Positions 1 to 7,672 of a stretch of DNA of 64,000 nt are shown here, one piece after another (within the stretch, counting starts at the first letter, position 1; every line of letters starts with the position of its first letter). This DNA is from Moduliflexus sp964602655 (GTDB lineage: Bacteria > Moduliflexota > Moduliflexia > Moduliflexales > Moduliflexaceae), in the NCBI GenBank assembly GCA_964602655.1, contig CAZRSF010000022.1, positions 1-64,000 of the forward strand, written 5' to 3'. A program made the translations under genes and the position numbers. Below the pieces are notes generated by a model. It made no database searches, was not told where the DNA came from, and was given only the letters and a program-made list of their open reading frames with translations.

Positions 1-14
1 GCTGTTTGCGTCAT
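1..14 (-). CDS. 5' end of a gene running off the left edge
   Basis: An ATG (complement of 12-14) follows a strong AGGAGG ribosome binding site with a 4-nt spacer, on the minus strand. Only four codons are visible, so no product can be named. It follows the TA-type genes in the same direction and could be the last member of that operon, but the palindrome at 45-77 lies between. Confidence 0.4.
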
Positions 15-44
15 ATATCCTCCTGTTTATCTGCAACCGACGCA

Positions 45-77
45 AGCTGTCAGACACCTTCAAGGTGTCTGACAGCT
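45..77. repeat. 33-bp perfect palindrome, family 1
   Basis: Arms AGCTGTCAGACACCTT and its exact complement, separated by one base. The same 33-bp palindrome occurs at 44913-44945, and a diverged relative at 41198-41230. Here it overlaps the 3' end of the small gene at 50-292 and supplies its last residues and stop codon. It could act as a terminator-like hairpin. Confidence 0.85.
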
Positions 78-292
78 AACAAGCCTTTATAATCCGTTGA
101 AAGATTCCCCTTGCCGCTGCCGTATTGCCCGAACAAATCCTCGCCAAGTTCATACGGCGTGGCTTGAGGCGGCGTTTCCGCGAAATAGCGGTCAAGCGCC
201 TGACGAATGATGTCGAGCGCCGGGCGCTGTTCGGTTTGCGCGAGTTGTTCCAATTTGATTTCATATTCTGCCGGTAATTGAATCGCTAACAT
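50..292 (-). CDS. small antitoxin-like protein
   Basis: About 80 residues. The ATG at 292 is preferred over an upstream start at 313 because it follows AAGGAGGAGAACG and opens MLAIQLPAEYEIKLEQLAQ. A short beta strand followed by helices resembles ribbon-helix-helix antitoxins of the RelB/CopG type; that is inference by eye. It lies 17 bp downstream of the DUF3368 toxin gene on the same strand, so it is probably the third gene of that operon. Its final residues (AVRHLEGV) and stop are encoded by the palindrome at 45-77, suggesting that a repeat replaced the original C-terminus. Confidence 0.55.
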   Translation of the reverse strand: MLAIQLPAEYEIKLEQLAQTEQRPALDIIRQALDRYFAETPPQATPYELGEDLFGQYGSGKGNLSTDYKGLLAVRHLEGV

Positions 293-309
293 CGTTCTCC
301 TCCTTGCGT

Positions 310-816
310 TCAAGCTTTTTCCGCCTGCTCTCCAGTTTGAGTTAGGGCAAAATCAATGACTCGCGCACTCAATCGGATGCCATGTTGCTGCATTCGGTGA
401 ATGGCTTCGCGCATCGAGAACCGATTCCCTTCGCGCCATGTTCGTAACAAAACGGCAATCGAACCGGTGACATTCAGCCCGCTGAGCCGCGCGACTCGTC
501 TTCCGACTGTCTCGTCAATGCAGACAGTTCGAACGCCAAGCTCCAATGCGGATTGAATCACCGCCGCTTCGCCGCGATCCAAAGAATTTTTTAAAAAAGG
601 AAGAAGCTCTACGGGCATGCGTTGTTTTTTCAGCCAGTGCGCTGCTTGAAATTCGTTCACGCCGAACCCGGACGCGCCTCCGCTCAATATCTCCTGGCAC
701 ACTTCGAACGGAACATACACCTGCGAATACATTTGCAACATGCGCAAATCCCCCAATGCCGCAATCAGCGCGAGCATCGGGCTTGTATTGATGACAAGCA
801 CATCGGTGTCAGGCAT
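310..816 (-). CDS. DUF3368 PIN-domain toxin
   Basis: 168 residues, the normal length for DUF3368 (COG2405) proteins. PIN-fold acidic residues are visible: D in VLVINTSPM-type strand 1 context, E in GEAAVIQSALELG and D in VCIDETVGRRVA. The family is the predicted RNase toxin partner of UPF0175 antitoxins. Its start overlaps the upstream UPF0175 gene by 8 bp, the usual translational coupling of toxin-antitoxin pairs. First acidic site is VINTSP rather than the usual VxDTS/VxNASP, which is common in this subfamily. RNase activity is inferred from family membership. Confidence 0.8.
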   Translation of the reverse strand: MPDTDVLVINTSPMLALIAALGDLRMLQMYSQVYVPFEVCQEILSGGASGFGVNEFQAAHWLKKQRMPVELLPFLKNSLDRGEAAVIQSALELGVRTVCIDETVGRRVARLSGLNVTGSIAVLLRTWREGNRFSMREAIHRMQQHGIRLSARVIDFALTQTGEQAEKA

Positions 817-1060
817 AATTCATATCAGACAACAACTCGTCTTCCTCCAAATCAATCATCGCCACGCCGTAACGGTGCAGATTCAATAAGAACTCCACGC
901 GCTCCATGCCGACCAATTTCGCGGCCATGCCAGAAGAAAGGCGTTTCATTTCGAATAATTTGACCGCCATTGCCATCTTCGCTTCCTGTTCGAATTGTTT
1001 CCGGCTTTCATGCAGCGCGTCCGGCAATAAAACGGGATATTCTACCACGAATTGCATCAT
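809..1060 (-). CDS. UPF0175 family antitoxin
   Basis: 83 residues. The region with KMAMAVKLFEMKRLSSGMAA followed by VGMERVEFLLNLHRYGV is the typical UPF0175 (COG2886) helix-turn-helix antitoxin pattern. Two adjacent ATG codons (1060 and 1057) follow AGGAAGGAGATGAT. It is the first gene of a minus-strand operon with the PIN toxin and a third small gene. Antitoxins of this type usually bind their own promoter; the large palindrome at 1086-1152 lies immediately upstream and might be involved, but it looks more like a mobile repeat. Confidence 0.8.
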   Translation of the reverse strand: MMQFVVEYPVLLPDALHESRKQFEQEAKMAMAVKLFEMKRLSSGMAAKLVGMERVEFLLNLHRYGVAMIDLEEDELLSDMNYA

Positions 1061-1085
1061 ATCATCTCCTTCCTCTGTTTATTAA

Positions 1086-1152
1086 AACTACAAGGATAGG
1101 TGTAAGAAAGGATATATCCGACGTATCCTTTCTTACACGCATCCCTGTAGTT
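1086..1152. repeat. long imperfect inverted repeat
   Basis: 30-bp arms matching at 26 positions around a 7-nt loop; the core GTGTAAGAAAGGATA is perfect. It sits between the TA operon and the restriction-modification gene. It could be a bidirectional terminator, an operator or a small mobile palindrome; no terminal duplication is obvious. Confidence 0.7.
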
Positions 1153-1217
1153 ATTTCCCCGCCTGCTCGAAAAAGGTTTTGCGGCGTTTGTAAATTCCAG
1201 GTATTCTTACGGCGCGT

Positions 1218-3449
1218 TCATAGCAAATTGATCTGCTGTTCTTTAGCAAGTTTCCAGCGTCCGTCGCCTGTCATGACGGCAACTTGTTCAAGAATGCCAA
1301 GAATCGTTTGCTCTTCTGGCGTGATGCCATTTTTTAGCAATGGCATGATGTTCAACACGATATCGTCGAACGTTGGAAAGATGCCTTGATGAGCCATGCG
1401 CCGCAAATACGAGAGCAAAAAATAGCGCACTCGCAGCCGCACGTCAAGCCGGCTTTTAAACGTCTTTTTCTGCGGAATGTGAAATTTTTTCGTTTTGTCG
1501 TCATACATGAAATAGGTCGTCAAAAACGGCGTCACATCCTGATATTGCTTGCTCAGAATATCGAGAAAACCAAGTTCCAAGCCTTTGATAATCAACTCAT
1601 CATTGATTTCTTCGAGCGTCGCGCCGTCATTCTCGGCGATGGCGCCTTCAATCGTTTCGATCACGATGTTCGCAATATCTGCGCCTAACTCGATTTTCAT
1701 GATGTTCTGCGGATTTTTCGCCTTGCGGAAATTGACAATGAGTTGCCCTGACAGGACAGTAAACGGATGCTGCTGCTTTTTGAATGACGTTTTATCGTTC
1801 GACTGCGTGACTGCCCCCATATATTCGAAGCCTGCTTTTTCGGCGGTCTCGACGATGAGATGCCAATAGGCCGGGTCTTTGTGGGCGAAGACAAAGCTCA
1901 TCCATCGGTCGAATTTCAAGACGCGATACATTTCTTCGATAGAATGCGCCAACAAATCGGAATATTCGGATTTGGTTTTATTTCGTTCTCCGCCTTCAAT
2001 AGCTTCAAGCGCGTAATCATCCTCTGTGACTGGCAGATCGAGCCAGCTATTCCACATGATCGAGAGATCTAAATATTGAATTTTTTTGCCATAGGGCGGA
2101 TCGGTGTAAATGTAATCAATACTTTGTGTTTGAACGCTGCTGAGAGCAGTCGCAGAACCTTGATAAATTTGAGCGGCTTTCATCGTGTCAGCAGAAATAA
2201 ATGGCTGAATTTCCTTTTTTGCGTCAATGATTTTTTTTAGGCGCAGTTCGAAATAGTGCATAATGTCTAAAAGCGCAGGATTCGGGGCTAAACGATAACG
2301 ATAATAGCGAAATACTGCGCTATCGCCTTGGCCGGGCGAACGTTTTTCAGAAGCGTGAAAGGTGAGATTGATTTTATTCAGCAGGCCGGAAAACATCAAC
2401 AGCAGCGTTCCTTGAATCGTTTCATCCCGCTCTTGTTTGATCAAATGTTTCAGATACGCCAACTGCGCCAACTGTTGCGGGCTAAACAGTTGATCAACCG
2501 TCTCAACATCGGCATTTTTCGGAAGTTTTACGTGCTTTGGATACGGATATCGCGCCAGCGCGTCGGCAATTTCGTCGTCCGTGCGCGGCGCGTGAACGGA
2601 AAAAGCCTGTTTGATTCGCTGAAAGGCATGACCTAACGGTTCAAAATTTACGGGCGCAATCAGATTCTTCACAAGAAAAATAGAAAGCGGGTTAATATCG
2701 AGATGAATCGCTTTGCGTCCTGTCATCAATGCTTCGATAGCCGTGACGCCGCTGCCGCCGAACGGATCAAGCACGGTGTCGCCCGGCTGCGAATAATGCT
2801 GAATATATTCCCGCACCACGTTCCACACCTGTTTGGTAAAATAGGGATGAACGCCGAAATGCCGTTTGGCTGATTGTTTTTGCAGGTTTTTGATCTCCGG
2901 CAACGGACGGATATCGGCATAATCGAACGGTACAGTTTCCCTTGCAATTTTGGCGTAGTCTGGCTTCGGTTTGAACGCACTCGGCGCAAGCAAATCATAG
3001 ATAGCTTGCCAATGGCAATTAATCTCCCTGAGCGGAATATCCAGCACGGGACGATCTTCGTTGATGCGGAACGCCGTCAACTCCCGCCCATTGCAGAGCG
3101 CAAAAAGTGGGACACGAATTTCAGGATGAATCGCGTAACTGTAAGCCTGTTCGACATTTGTGCCCCTTAAAATCGTCTCATTCGGGGCTTTTGCGTCTAA
3201 CACCCACGCATATTTGCTTTCGACAGCCAGCAGATAATCAGGAATGATTTTCACGGCGCGTTTCTGCGAGCCGATATTGACGAACGGATGCGTGAGGCTT
3301 TTGCTGCGGAAAATCTGATTCAGTCCGCTGTTGCCGTATCCAAGCGCATACAACAGGGGTGCAATCATTGTTTCCCTCACTGAATCTTCCTTGAAATCCG
3401 GCGAATCCAGCAACGAAAAATCAAATGTTTGAAAATAATCTATTGCCAT
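1218..3449 (-). CDS. fused PD-(D/E)xK nuclease / DNA methyltransferase
   Basis: 743 residues. Residues about 20-130 resemble the HSDR_N nuclease domain, with P70-D71 and D86-A-K88 forming the PD...(D/E)xK signature. A SAM-binding motif I, DPFGGSG, is at 228-234 and the amino-methyltransferase motif TDPPYG at 449-454. The order (motif I before motif IV) fits an N6-adenine or N4-cytosine enzyme. A C-terminal ~170-residue segment has no recognised motif. The single-chain layout suggests a type IIG-like restriction-modification protein, or a methylase with a vestigial nuclease. No separate restriction gene is adjacent. ATG follows GGAGAAATAAAC. Confidence 0.75.
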   Translation of the reverse strand: MAIDYFQTFDFSLLDSPDFKEDSVRETMIAPLLYALGYGNSGLNQIFRSKSLTHPFVNIGSQKRAVKIIPDYLLAVESKYAWVLDAKAPNETILRGTNVEQAYSYAIHPEIRVPLFALCNGRELTAFRINEDRPVLDIPLREINCHWQAIYDLLAPSAFKPKPDYAKIARETVPFDYADIRPLPEIKNLQKQSAKRHFGVHPYFTKQVWNVVREYIQHYSQPGDTVLDPFGGSGVTAIEALMTGRKAIHLDINPLSIFLVKNLIAPVNFEPLGHAFQRIKQAFSVHAPRTDDEIADALARYPYPKHVKLPKNADVETVDQLFSPQQLAQLAYLKHLIKQERDETIQGTLLLMFSGLLNKINLTFHASEKRSPGQGDSAVFRYYRYRLAPNPALLDIMHYFELRLKKIIDAKKEIQPFISADTMKAAQIYQGSATALSSVQTQSIDYIYTDPPYGKKIQYLDLSIMWNSWLDLPVTEDDYALEAIEGGERNKTKSEYSDLLAHSIEEMYRVLKFDRWMSFVFAHKDPAYWHLIVETAEKAGFEYMGAVTQSNDKTSFKKQQHPFTVLSGQLIVNFRKAKNPQNIMKIELGADIANIVIETIEGAIAENDGATLEEINDELIIKGLELGFLDILSKQYQDVTPFLTTYFMYDDKTKKFHIPQKKTFKSRLDVRLRVRYFLLSYLRRMAHQGIFPTFDDIVLNIMPLLKNGITPEEQTILGILEQVAVMTGDGRWKLAKEQQINLL

Positions 3450-3554
3450 GTTTATTTCTCCGTAATGTATTCATTCTTCACTCTAACGAATACGTTTACT
3501 TGAGTCATAGGGTTTGTCAAGTTATCTTTTTCTCAGGTTCATACGCGATCACTA

Positions 3555-3629
3555 CCTCGAAACATACGAAAGGCGCGAAAATTTTGGTTGATTCAGCCTT
3601 TATTTTCGTGTCTTTCGCGTGTTTCGTGG
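3555..3629. repeat. CACGAAA-type inverted repeat in intergenic region
   Basis: 28-bp arms with 5 mismatches, built from repeated CGAAAC/CGAAAG units, around a 19-nt loop. This class of repeat produces spurious ORFs on both strands. The rest of the 3450-3863 gap contains no supportable gene. Confidence 0.7.
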
Positions 3630-3863
3630 TCGTAAATAATCCAATCGTTTCCAGTACGCTTTTACCGGACGGAATCATCGGATAGACGTTTTCTTCCGGT
3701 TCGATGGGGCAATGCACCAGTGCCGGGCTTCTACAAGGTTTGTTGCAGAGCGGAGCGGGACGAACGCCGCATTCTTTTGTCTTGACACATCTCCCTCTTT
3801 TTCGCATAAGGGAGCAGTCTCTTTTCGAACGCAAACAGATTGATTTTTCAGGGGAACACGGTT

Positions 3864-4637
3864 ATGATATGGTTTACGATAAAAAAGACGTTTTTTGATA
3901 TGTGGGATCACCTGATTACGATAGCGATCTTGAATATCGGCGGGACGTTGCTGCTCGGCGCGGTGTTGTTCGGCTTGCAGATGGCCGCGGAAAGTCAGGC
4001 GTTATTTTTCCTGGGAATGGCGGTGGCGATGGTGGTATTCAGCATTTATCTCGCGGTCGTCGCGGGCATGACGAAAGACATTGCGGATTATCGCTCGCCG
4101 GAATTCAGGGATGTGGCGCGTTACATAAAAACAGAGTGGCGCACGGGCTGCGCGTTCAGCGGTTGGATGTTTCTGCAACTGTTAGTGATCCTGATCGTCA
4201 TTCCCTGGTATTTTCAACGCAATTCGCTTTTAGGGCTGGGCATCGCGGCATTTCTCTTCTGGGGCAGCGTGATCTGGCTGCTTGCCAGTCAATACTATTT
4301 TGCCGCGCGGCACCGATTAAACACAACGCTGCTCAAAATTCCGCAAAAATGCGTGCTGCTCTTTTTTGATAATACGCTGTTTACTGTCGCGTTAGGCATT
4401 GGAACAATCCTCCTGTCGGTCGTTTCCGGCGTGACCGTCTTTATGTTCCCCGGCGTCAGCACGATTCTGCTCTGGCATCATGTCGCCCTGAAACTCCGGT
4501 TGTACAAATATAATTATCTGGAAGAACATCCCGGCAATAAAAAGCAGCGTATCCCCTGGAATGACCTGCTTCAAGAAGACCGGGATCACGTCGGCACACG
4601 GACGTTGAGAGAGATGATCTTTCCCTGGAAATCGTAA
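3864..4637 (+). CDS. polytopic membrane protein (YesL/DUF624-like?)
   Basis: 257 residues. The ATG at 3864 lies 8 nt after AGGGGA; an upstream TTG at 3840 lacks support. Hydrophobic stretches suggest five or six membrane helices (around residues 18-38, 42-64, 98-118, 122-142, 170-192 and 195-215). The pattern of a late FPGVSTILLWHHVALKLRLY segment following a helix pair is reminiscent of YesL/DUF624 proteins, but the match is weak. The tail is charged and probably cytoplasmic. It appears monocistronic, followed by a hairpin at 4665-4707. Function unknown. Confidence 0.7.
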   Translation: MIWFTIKKTFFDMWDHLITIAILNIGGTLLLGAVLFGLQMAAESQALFFLGMAVAMVVFSIYLAVVAGMTKDIADYRSPEFRDVARYIKTEWRTGCAFSGWMFLQLLVILIVIPWYFQRNSLLGLGIAAFLFWGSVIWLLASQYYFAARHRLNTTLLKIPQKCVLLFFDNTLFTVALGIGTILLSVVSGVTVFMFPGVSTILLWHHVALKLRLYKYNYLEEHPGNKKQRIPWNDLLQEDRDHVGTRTLREMIFPWKS

Positions 4638-4664
4638 TATACCTGGACAGAATTATTTTCACTC

Positions 4665-4707
4665 TTCGACTCCGCTCAGAGTGACTGTCATGGTGAGCGG
4701 AGTCGAA
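4665..4707. repeat. hairpin repeat after membrane protein gene
   Basis: 14-bp perfect arms TTCGACTCCGCTCA and complement around a 15-nt loop, 28 bp after the stop codon. It is placed like a terminator but has no U tract; related motifs occur at 10084-10142 and 39233-39279. Confidence 0.65.
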
Positions 4708-4725
4708 CCATGAATCATTTCGTTT

Positions 4726-4913
4726 TCCTTGCCCTGAAAGGGCAGCGGGGTACAGACAGCGGTTTCAACCGCTGGGAACAGGCTCCGCGCTGCTTCCGCC
4801 CTGAAGGGGCGGAGGAGCATCTTCCGCCCCTTCAGGGCGCATCGGTGACTGGCCGTGTTCCTGGGGATGCATCCCCAGGCTGTATTCCCCTGCCCTTTCA
4901 GGGCAAAACGTGA
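4726..4913. repeat. composite CCCTGAAAGGGC repeat block
   Basis: Several short hairpins (GCCCTGAAAGGGC, CCTGGGGATGCATCCCCAGG, CCCTTCAGGGC) arranged as a large inverted repeat. The same modules recur at 53620-53820, 57778-57971, 62304-62550 and inside pglX. ORFs over it on both strands are artefacts. Nothing else is visible from 4914 to 5214 except AT-rich DNA with no firm promoter. Confidence 0.85.
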
Positions 4914-5214
4914 CGTGTTCGAATCGAACAAAGTAGAAATAACCCTCCGTTTTTTTACCCGTTCGCGCACGGTAAATTTTCGGAAAATTTTTCTTGACTT
5001 CTCATACGGGCATTCCGTAGCTTGAACGCCTTCATTCTGGAAGCCTATCTCCCGTGCTGATCGTATGTAGTGGCGGCGTTCGGGAGAGGGGGAAGAATCT
5101 TCTGGTATTGACGGAGTTGAACAACTCGTCTGATGCCTCAATGTCAATAGACGCACCACAGAAGGAAGCGGTTTTCGGGGAGAGTATGAATGCTTTTGTG
5201 CTGATCCCCCGGCC

Positions 5215-5607
5215 ATGCGCATACGCATTATGGACGAACGATTCGAAAAAGTCTACAAAATGCTGCTGGACCAACGACAAGAGCTGATTCGAAAAATTCG
5301 CAGCAAAAAGGGCGAACAAGTGCTCCAAAGCGGAGATTTGATTGATATTGCGACGGATAGTTTGGAACACGAATTGAATTATATCTTCGAAGAACGCGAG
5401 CGCGAAAAACTCCAGAATATTGATGAAGCCTTGCGGCGGATTCAGGACAAATCGTATGGGGAATGCGACGAATGCGGCGACGACATCGAAATCGAACGTC
5501 TGCTTGCGCTGCCATTTACGCGGGTATGCCTGGATTGTAAGGCAAAGCAGGAACGGCAAAAGAAGTTGAAACTGTACGCCGAACACGAAGAAGACGCATC
5601 ACAGTAA
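5215..5607 (+). CDS. DksA/TraR-family zinc-finger regulator
   Basis: 130 residues. An N-terminal coiled-coil (about 5-75) is followed by a four-cysteine zinc finger of form CxxC-x17-CxxC (ECDECG ... RVCLDCK) near residues 82-107. This is the DksA/TraR C4 layout; members bind the RNA polymerase secondary channel and alter transcription with ppGpp. The DxxDxA-type acidic tip is represented by DLIDIATDS. Start is uncertain: ATG 5215 or ATG 5230 (MDERF), neither with a good ribosome site. The 3' end overlaps that of convergent ribF by 9 bp. Confidence 0.8.
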   Translation: MRIRIMDERFEKVYKMLLDQRQELIRKIRSKKGEQVLQSGDLIDIATDSLEHELNYIFEEREREKLQNIDEALRRIQDKSYGECDECGDDIEIERLLALPFTRVCLDCKAKQERQKKLKLYAEHEEDASQ

Positions 5608-6528
5608 CGAGAAATATCGTCGGGCGGCGTCCACGTCTGCGCTGATTTGCGCGGCAAGCGCCTGTGGCGTCGAAAAGGCGACCTCATCCCGAAGGCGTTT
5701 CAAAAATAAGACATGAATCCATTCGCCGTAGAGGTTGCCGTCAAAATCGAGCAGATGCGCCTCGACGGTCAACGGAGAATTGCGAAAGGTCGGGTTGATG
5801 CCGACGTTGACAACGGCCTGAAAGCGTCGCTGTTTCCACTCGACATCGCAGACATACACACCTTTTTTCGGGATGAGTTCGTGAATGACCTCAACATTCG
5901 CGGTGGGGAAGCCTAAAAGCTGCGATCCCCGCTGCGTCCCATAGACGACCGTGCCGTCAAGCGCGTAGGGGCGATTCAACAATGCCGCTGCGCGCTCGAC
6001 CTCGCCCTCCTGAAGAAATTGTCGAATTTTGGTGCTGCTGACCACCAAACCATTCAAGACGATGGGTGGAATAATCGTCACATCAAAGCCATATTCTTTC
6101 CCCATCAATTGCAGCATTTCCGGCGAACCACCGCGCCCACGACCAAACCGCCCATCATACCCGACAGAGATTTCGCGCACATGCAGCGTATCTACCAACA
6201 CGTTTTTGACGAATTGACGGGGGTCTTGCGCAGCGAATTCCGGCGTAAACGGCATGCAAAGCAACAGATCGATCCCATGCGCCTGGATAATCTCGATTTT
6301 TTCTTCGAGATGGTTGAGCAGAGGCAACTCTTGATCGGGAAAGAGGACTTTTTGAGGATGCGGATCGAACGTGATCACGCATGACGTGCCCTGCACCTCT
6401 TTCGCGCGGTGATGAATCAGGCGAAAAAGCGCCTGATGTCCGGCATGAACGCCGTCAAAATTCCCCATCGTCACGATGGGTGAGGCAATATGTTCTGTGA
6501 TCGCCTGCACATCCCAAAAAATTTTCAT
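5599..6528 (-). CDS. ribF: bifunctional riboflavin kinase / FAD synthetase
   Basis: 309 residues, the usual RibF length. The N-terminal adenylyltransferase half carries GNFDGVHAGH (HxGH) near residue 22 and VSSTKIRQFL near 165. The C-terminal kinase half carries GFPTANV near 207 and NVGINPTF with EAHLLDFDGNLYG. The enzyme converts riboflavin to FMN and then FAD in the cytosol. The usual GYDFRFG reads GYDGRFG here. No FMN riboswitch is seen upstream, but a TTGACA-N17-TATATG promoter candidate is. The gene is convergent with the DksA-like gene, with a 9-bp overlap. Confidence 0.93.
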   Translation of the reverse strand: MKIFWDVQAITEHIASPIVTMGNFDGVHAGHQALFRLIHHRAKEVQGTSCVITFDPHPQKVLFPDQELPLLNHLEEKIEIIQAHGIDLLLCMPFTPEFAAQDPRQFVKNVLVDTLHVREISVGYDGRFGRGRGGSPEMLQLMGKEYGFDVTIIPPIVLNGLVVSSTKIRQFLQEGEVERAAALLNRPYALDGTVVYGTQRGSQLLGFPTANVEVIHELIPKKGVYVCDVEWKQRRFQAVVNVGINPTFRNSPLTVEAHLLDFDGNLYGEWIHVLFLKRLRDEVAFSTPQALAAQISADVDAARRYFSLL

Positions 6529-6577
6529 AACATCCTTTCAATTGCGCGTTGTTTGCAAAAATGTAGTGTGGGCGGCA

Positions 6578-6606
6578 CATATAGGAAATCCAAGATGTTG
6601 TGTCAA
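6578..6606 (-). promoter_or_regulatory. candidate promoter for ribF
   Basis: On the minus strand a perfect TTGACA (6606-6601) is followed after 17 nt by TATATG (6583-6578), about 50 bp before the ribF start. Spacing and -35 are consensus; the -10 matches only partly. Confidence 0.5.
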
Positions 6607-6741
6607 TAAAAAACCTGTGCGCGCCTGTTCTCCGCCTTGACAATCAGAAGAATGTTCCATCGGAACAACATCGCATCATGCGATTGCTGCCTTGCATCTT
6701 TCTCAGGAATCCCACTCATTGTTAAATTCTGCAATTTTCTT

Positions 6742-6769
6742 TTGACAAAATTCAGAGAATCGTGATAAA
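6742..6769 (+). promoter_or_regulatory. candidate promoter for the OmpA-like lipoprotein gene
   Basis: TTGACA (6742-6747) and GATAAA (6764-6769) with a 16-nt spacer, about 110 bp upstream of the ATG at 6878. The 6529-6877 gap is otherwise AT-rich and empty. Confidence 0.4.
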
Positions 6770-6877
6770 AATAACCAAAAGAAGCATCAGCGTGTATCAT
6801 GATGGGAGAATCGTCAATGGCGGGGGATTCATAGCCGGGGGGCGTATCGTAAAGATCAAAGGAGAGAGGTGCAATCT

Positions 6878-7660
6878 ATGGTGAAACAACAAACATTCAT
6901 TACGATCATGGCGTTGAGCGTGATGGCGCTGGGCGGATGCGCGGGAAACAGCGAAACAGCGAAAAATGCGCTGGGAAAAGATATTGCCGCCCGCCGCACC
7001 GCAGGCAACGAAGAAATGTGTCCGGCAATTACGCAGTTTATCGTATCTCCGACCGCTGCGCAATGCGGCAGCGAAGTCAGTTTACAAATTGCAGGCGTCG
7101 CGCCTGTCGGGGCAGATATTTCCTATATCTGGGACATCGAAGGACAGACGTTCGATACCGGAGAACGCGCCGTGTGGAAAACGCCGACGTGCCAAACTAT
7201 CGGCGAGCCGGAGCGCGTCTATACTGTGCGCGGCATCATTTCCGATGGGCAGTGCTCGGTGACGCAATCGGTCGAAGTGAAGGTCACGTGCGATTGCGCG
7301 TCCGTCAAGAGTTCGTCCGATTTAGTCGTGCATTTTGCGTTTGCCAAAGCCAACATTGACGCGGCAGAGCAGGCACGGTTAGACGAATTCGCGCAAAAAG
7401 TCATTATGTCGCCGAATTATGCCGTGATCGTCGAAGGCCATACCGATTATATCGGTAATGAGCCGAAGAACAAACAACTCGGACAACGCCGGGCAGACGC
7501 CGTGAGAGACTACTTAGTCAGCAAATGGCAGATCGATCCCGGTCGGTTCATCACCCGTTCCTTTGGCGAAGACGCGCCAGTTTCATCCAATGATACAAAG
7601 GAAGGGCGCGCGCTGAATCGTCGGGCGGAGATTTTCCGCGTCGTTCTGAGCGCGAAATAA
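6878..7660 (+). CDS. OmpA-family outer-membrane lipoprotein
   Basis: 260 residues. ATG 6878 follows GGAGAGAGG; an in-frame GTG at 6871 is less likely. The signal peptide ends in a lipobox (ALGGC), so the cysteine near residue 21 should be lipidated. Residues about 45-140 form a PKD/Ig-like extracellular domain with four cysteines. Residues about 150-258 are an OmpA/Pal peptidoglycan-binding domain with VEGHTDYIGN and the NRRAEI motif. It is likely anchored in the outer membrane and bound to peptidoglycan. It is followed 12 bp later by a LolC/E-type permease, fitting a lipoprotein-transport context. Confidence 0.85.
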   Translation: MVKQQTFITIMALSVMALGGCAGNSETAKNALGKDIAARRTAGNEEMCPAITQFIVSPTAAQCGSEVSLQIAGVAPVGADISYIWDIEGQTFDTGERAVWKTPTCQTIGEPERVYTVRGIISDGQCSVTQSVEVKVTCDCASVKSSSDLVVHFAFAKANIDAAEQARLDEFAQKVIMSPNYAVIVEGHTDYIGNEPKNKQLGQRRADAVRDYLVSKWQIDPGRFITRSFGEDAPVSSNDTKEGRALNRRAEIFRVVLSAK

Positions 7661-7672
7661 TAGGCGGATGTC

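Noticed and set aside
3517..3834. 105-codon reading frame on the minus strand
   Set aside because: Made from the CACGAAA inverted repeat; its TTKHAKDTK-type translation is a common artefact of that repeat.
4659..5228. 189-codon reading frame on the minus strand
   Set aside because: It is built mainly from the repeat block at 4726-4913 and gives the low-complexity ALKGQ/PFQG patterns typical of repeat artefacts; no ribosome site.
5030..6530. FMN riboswitch for ribF
   Set aside because: The upstream region (6529-6877) has no RFN-element conserved blocks; only a promoter-like sequence is visible.
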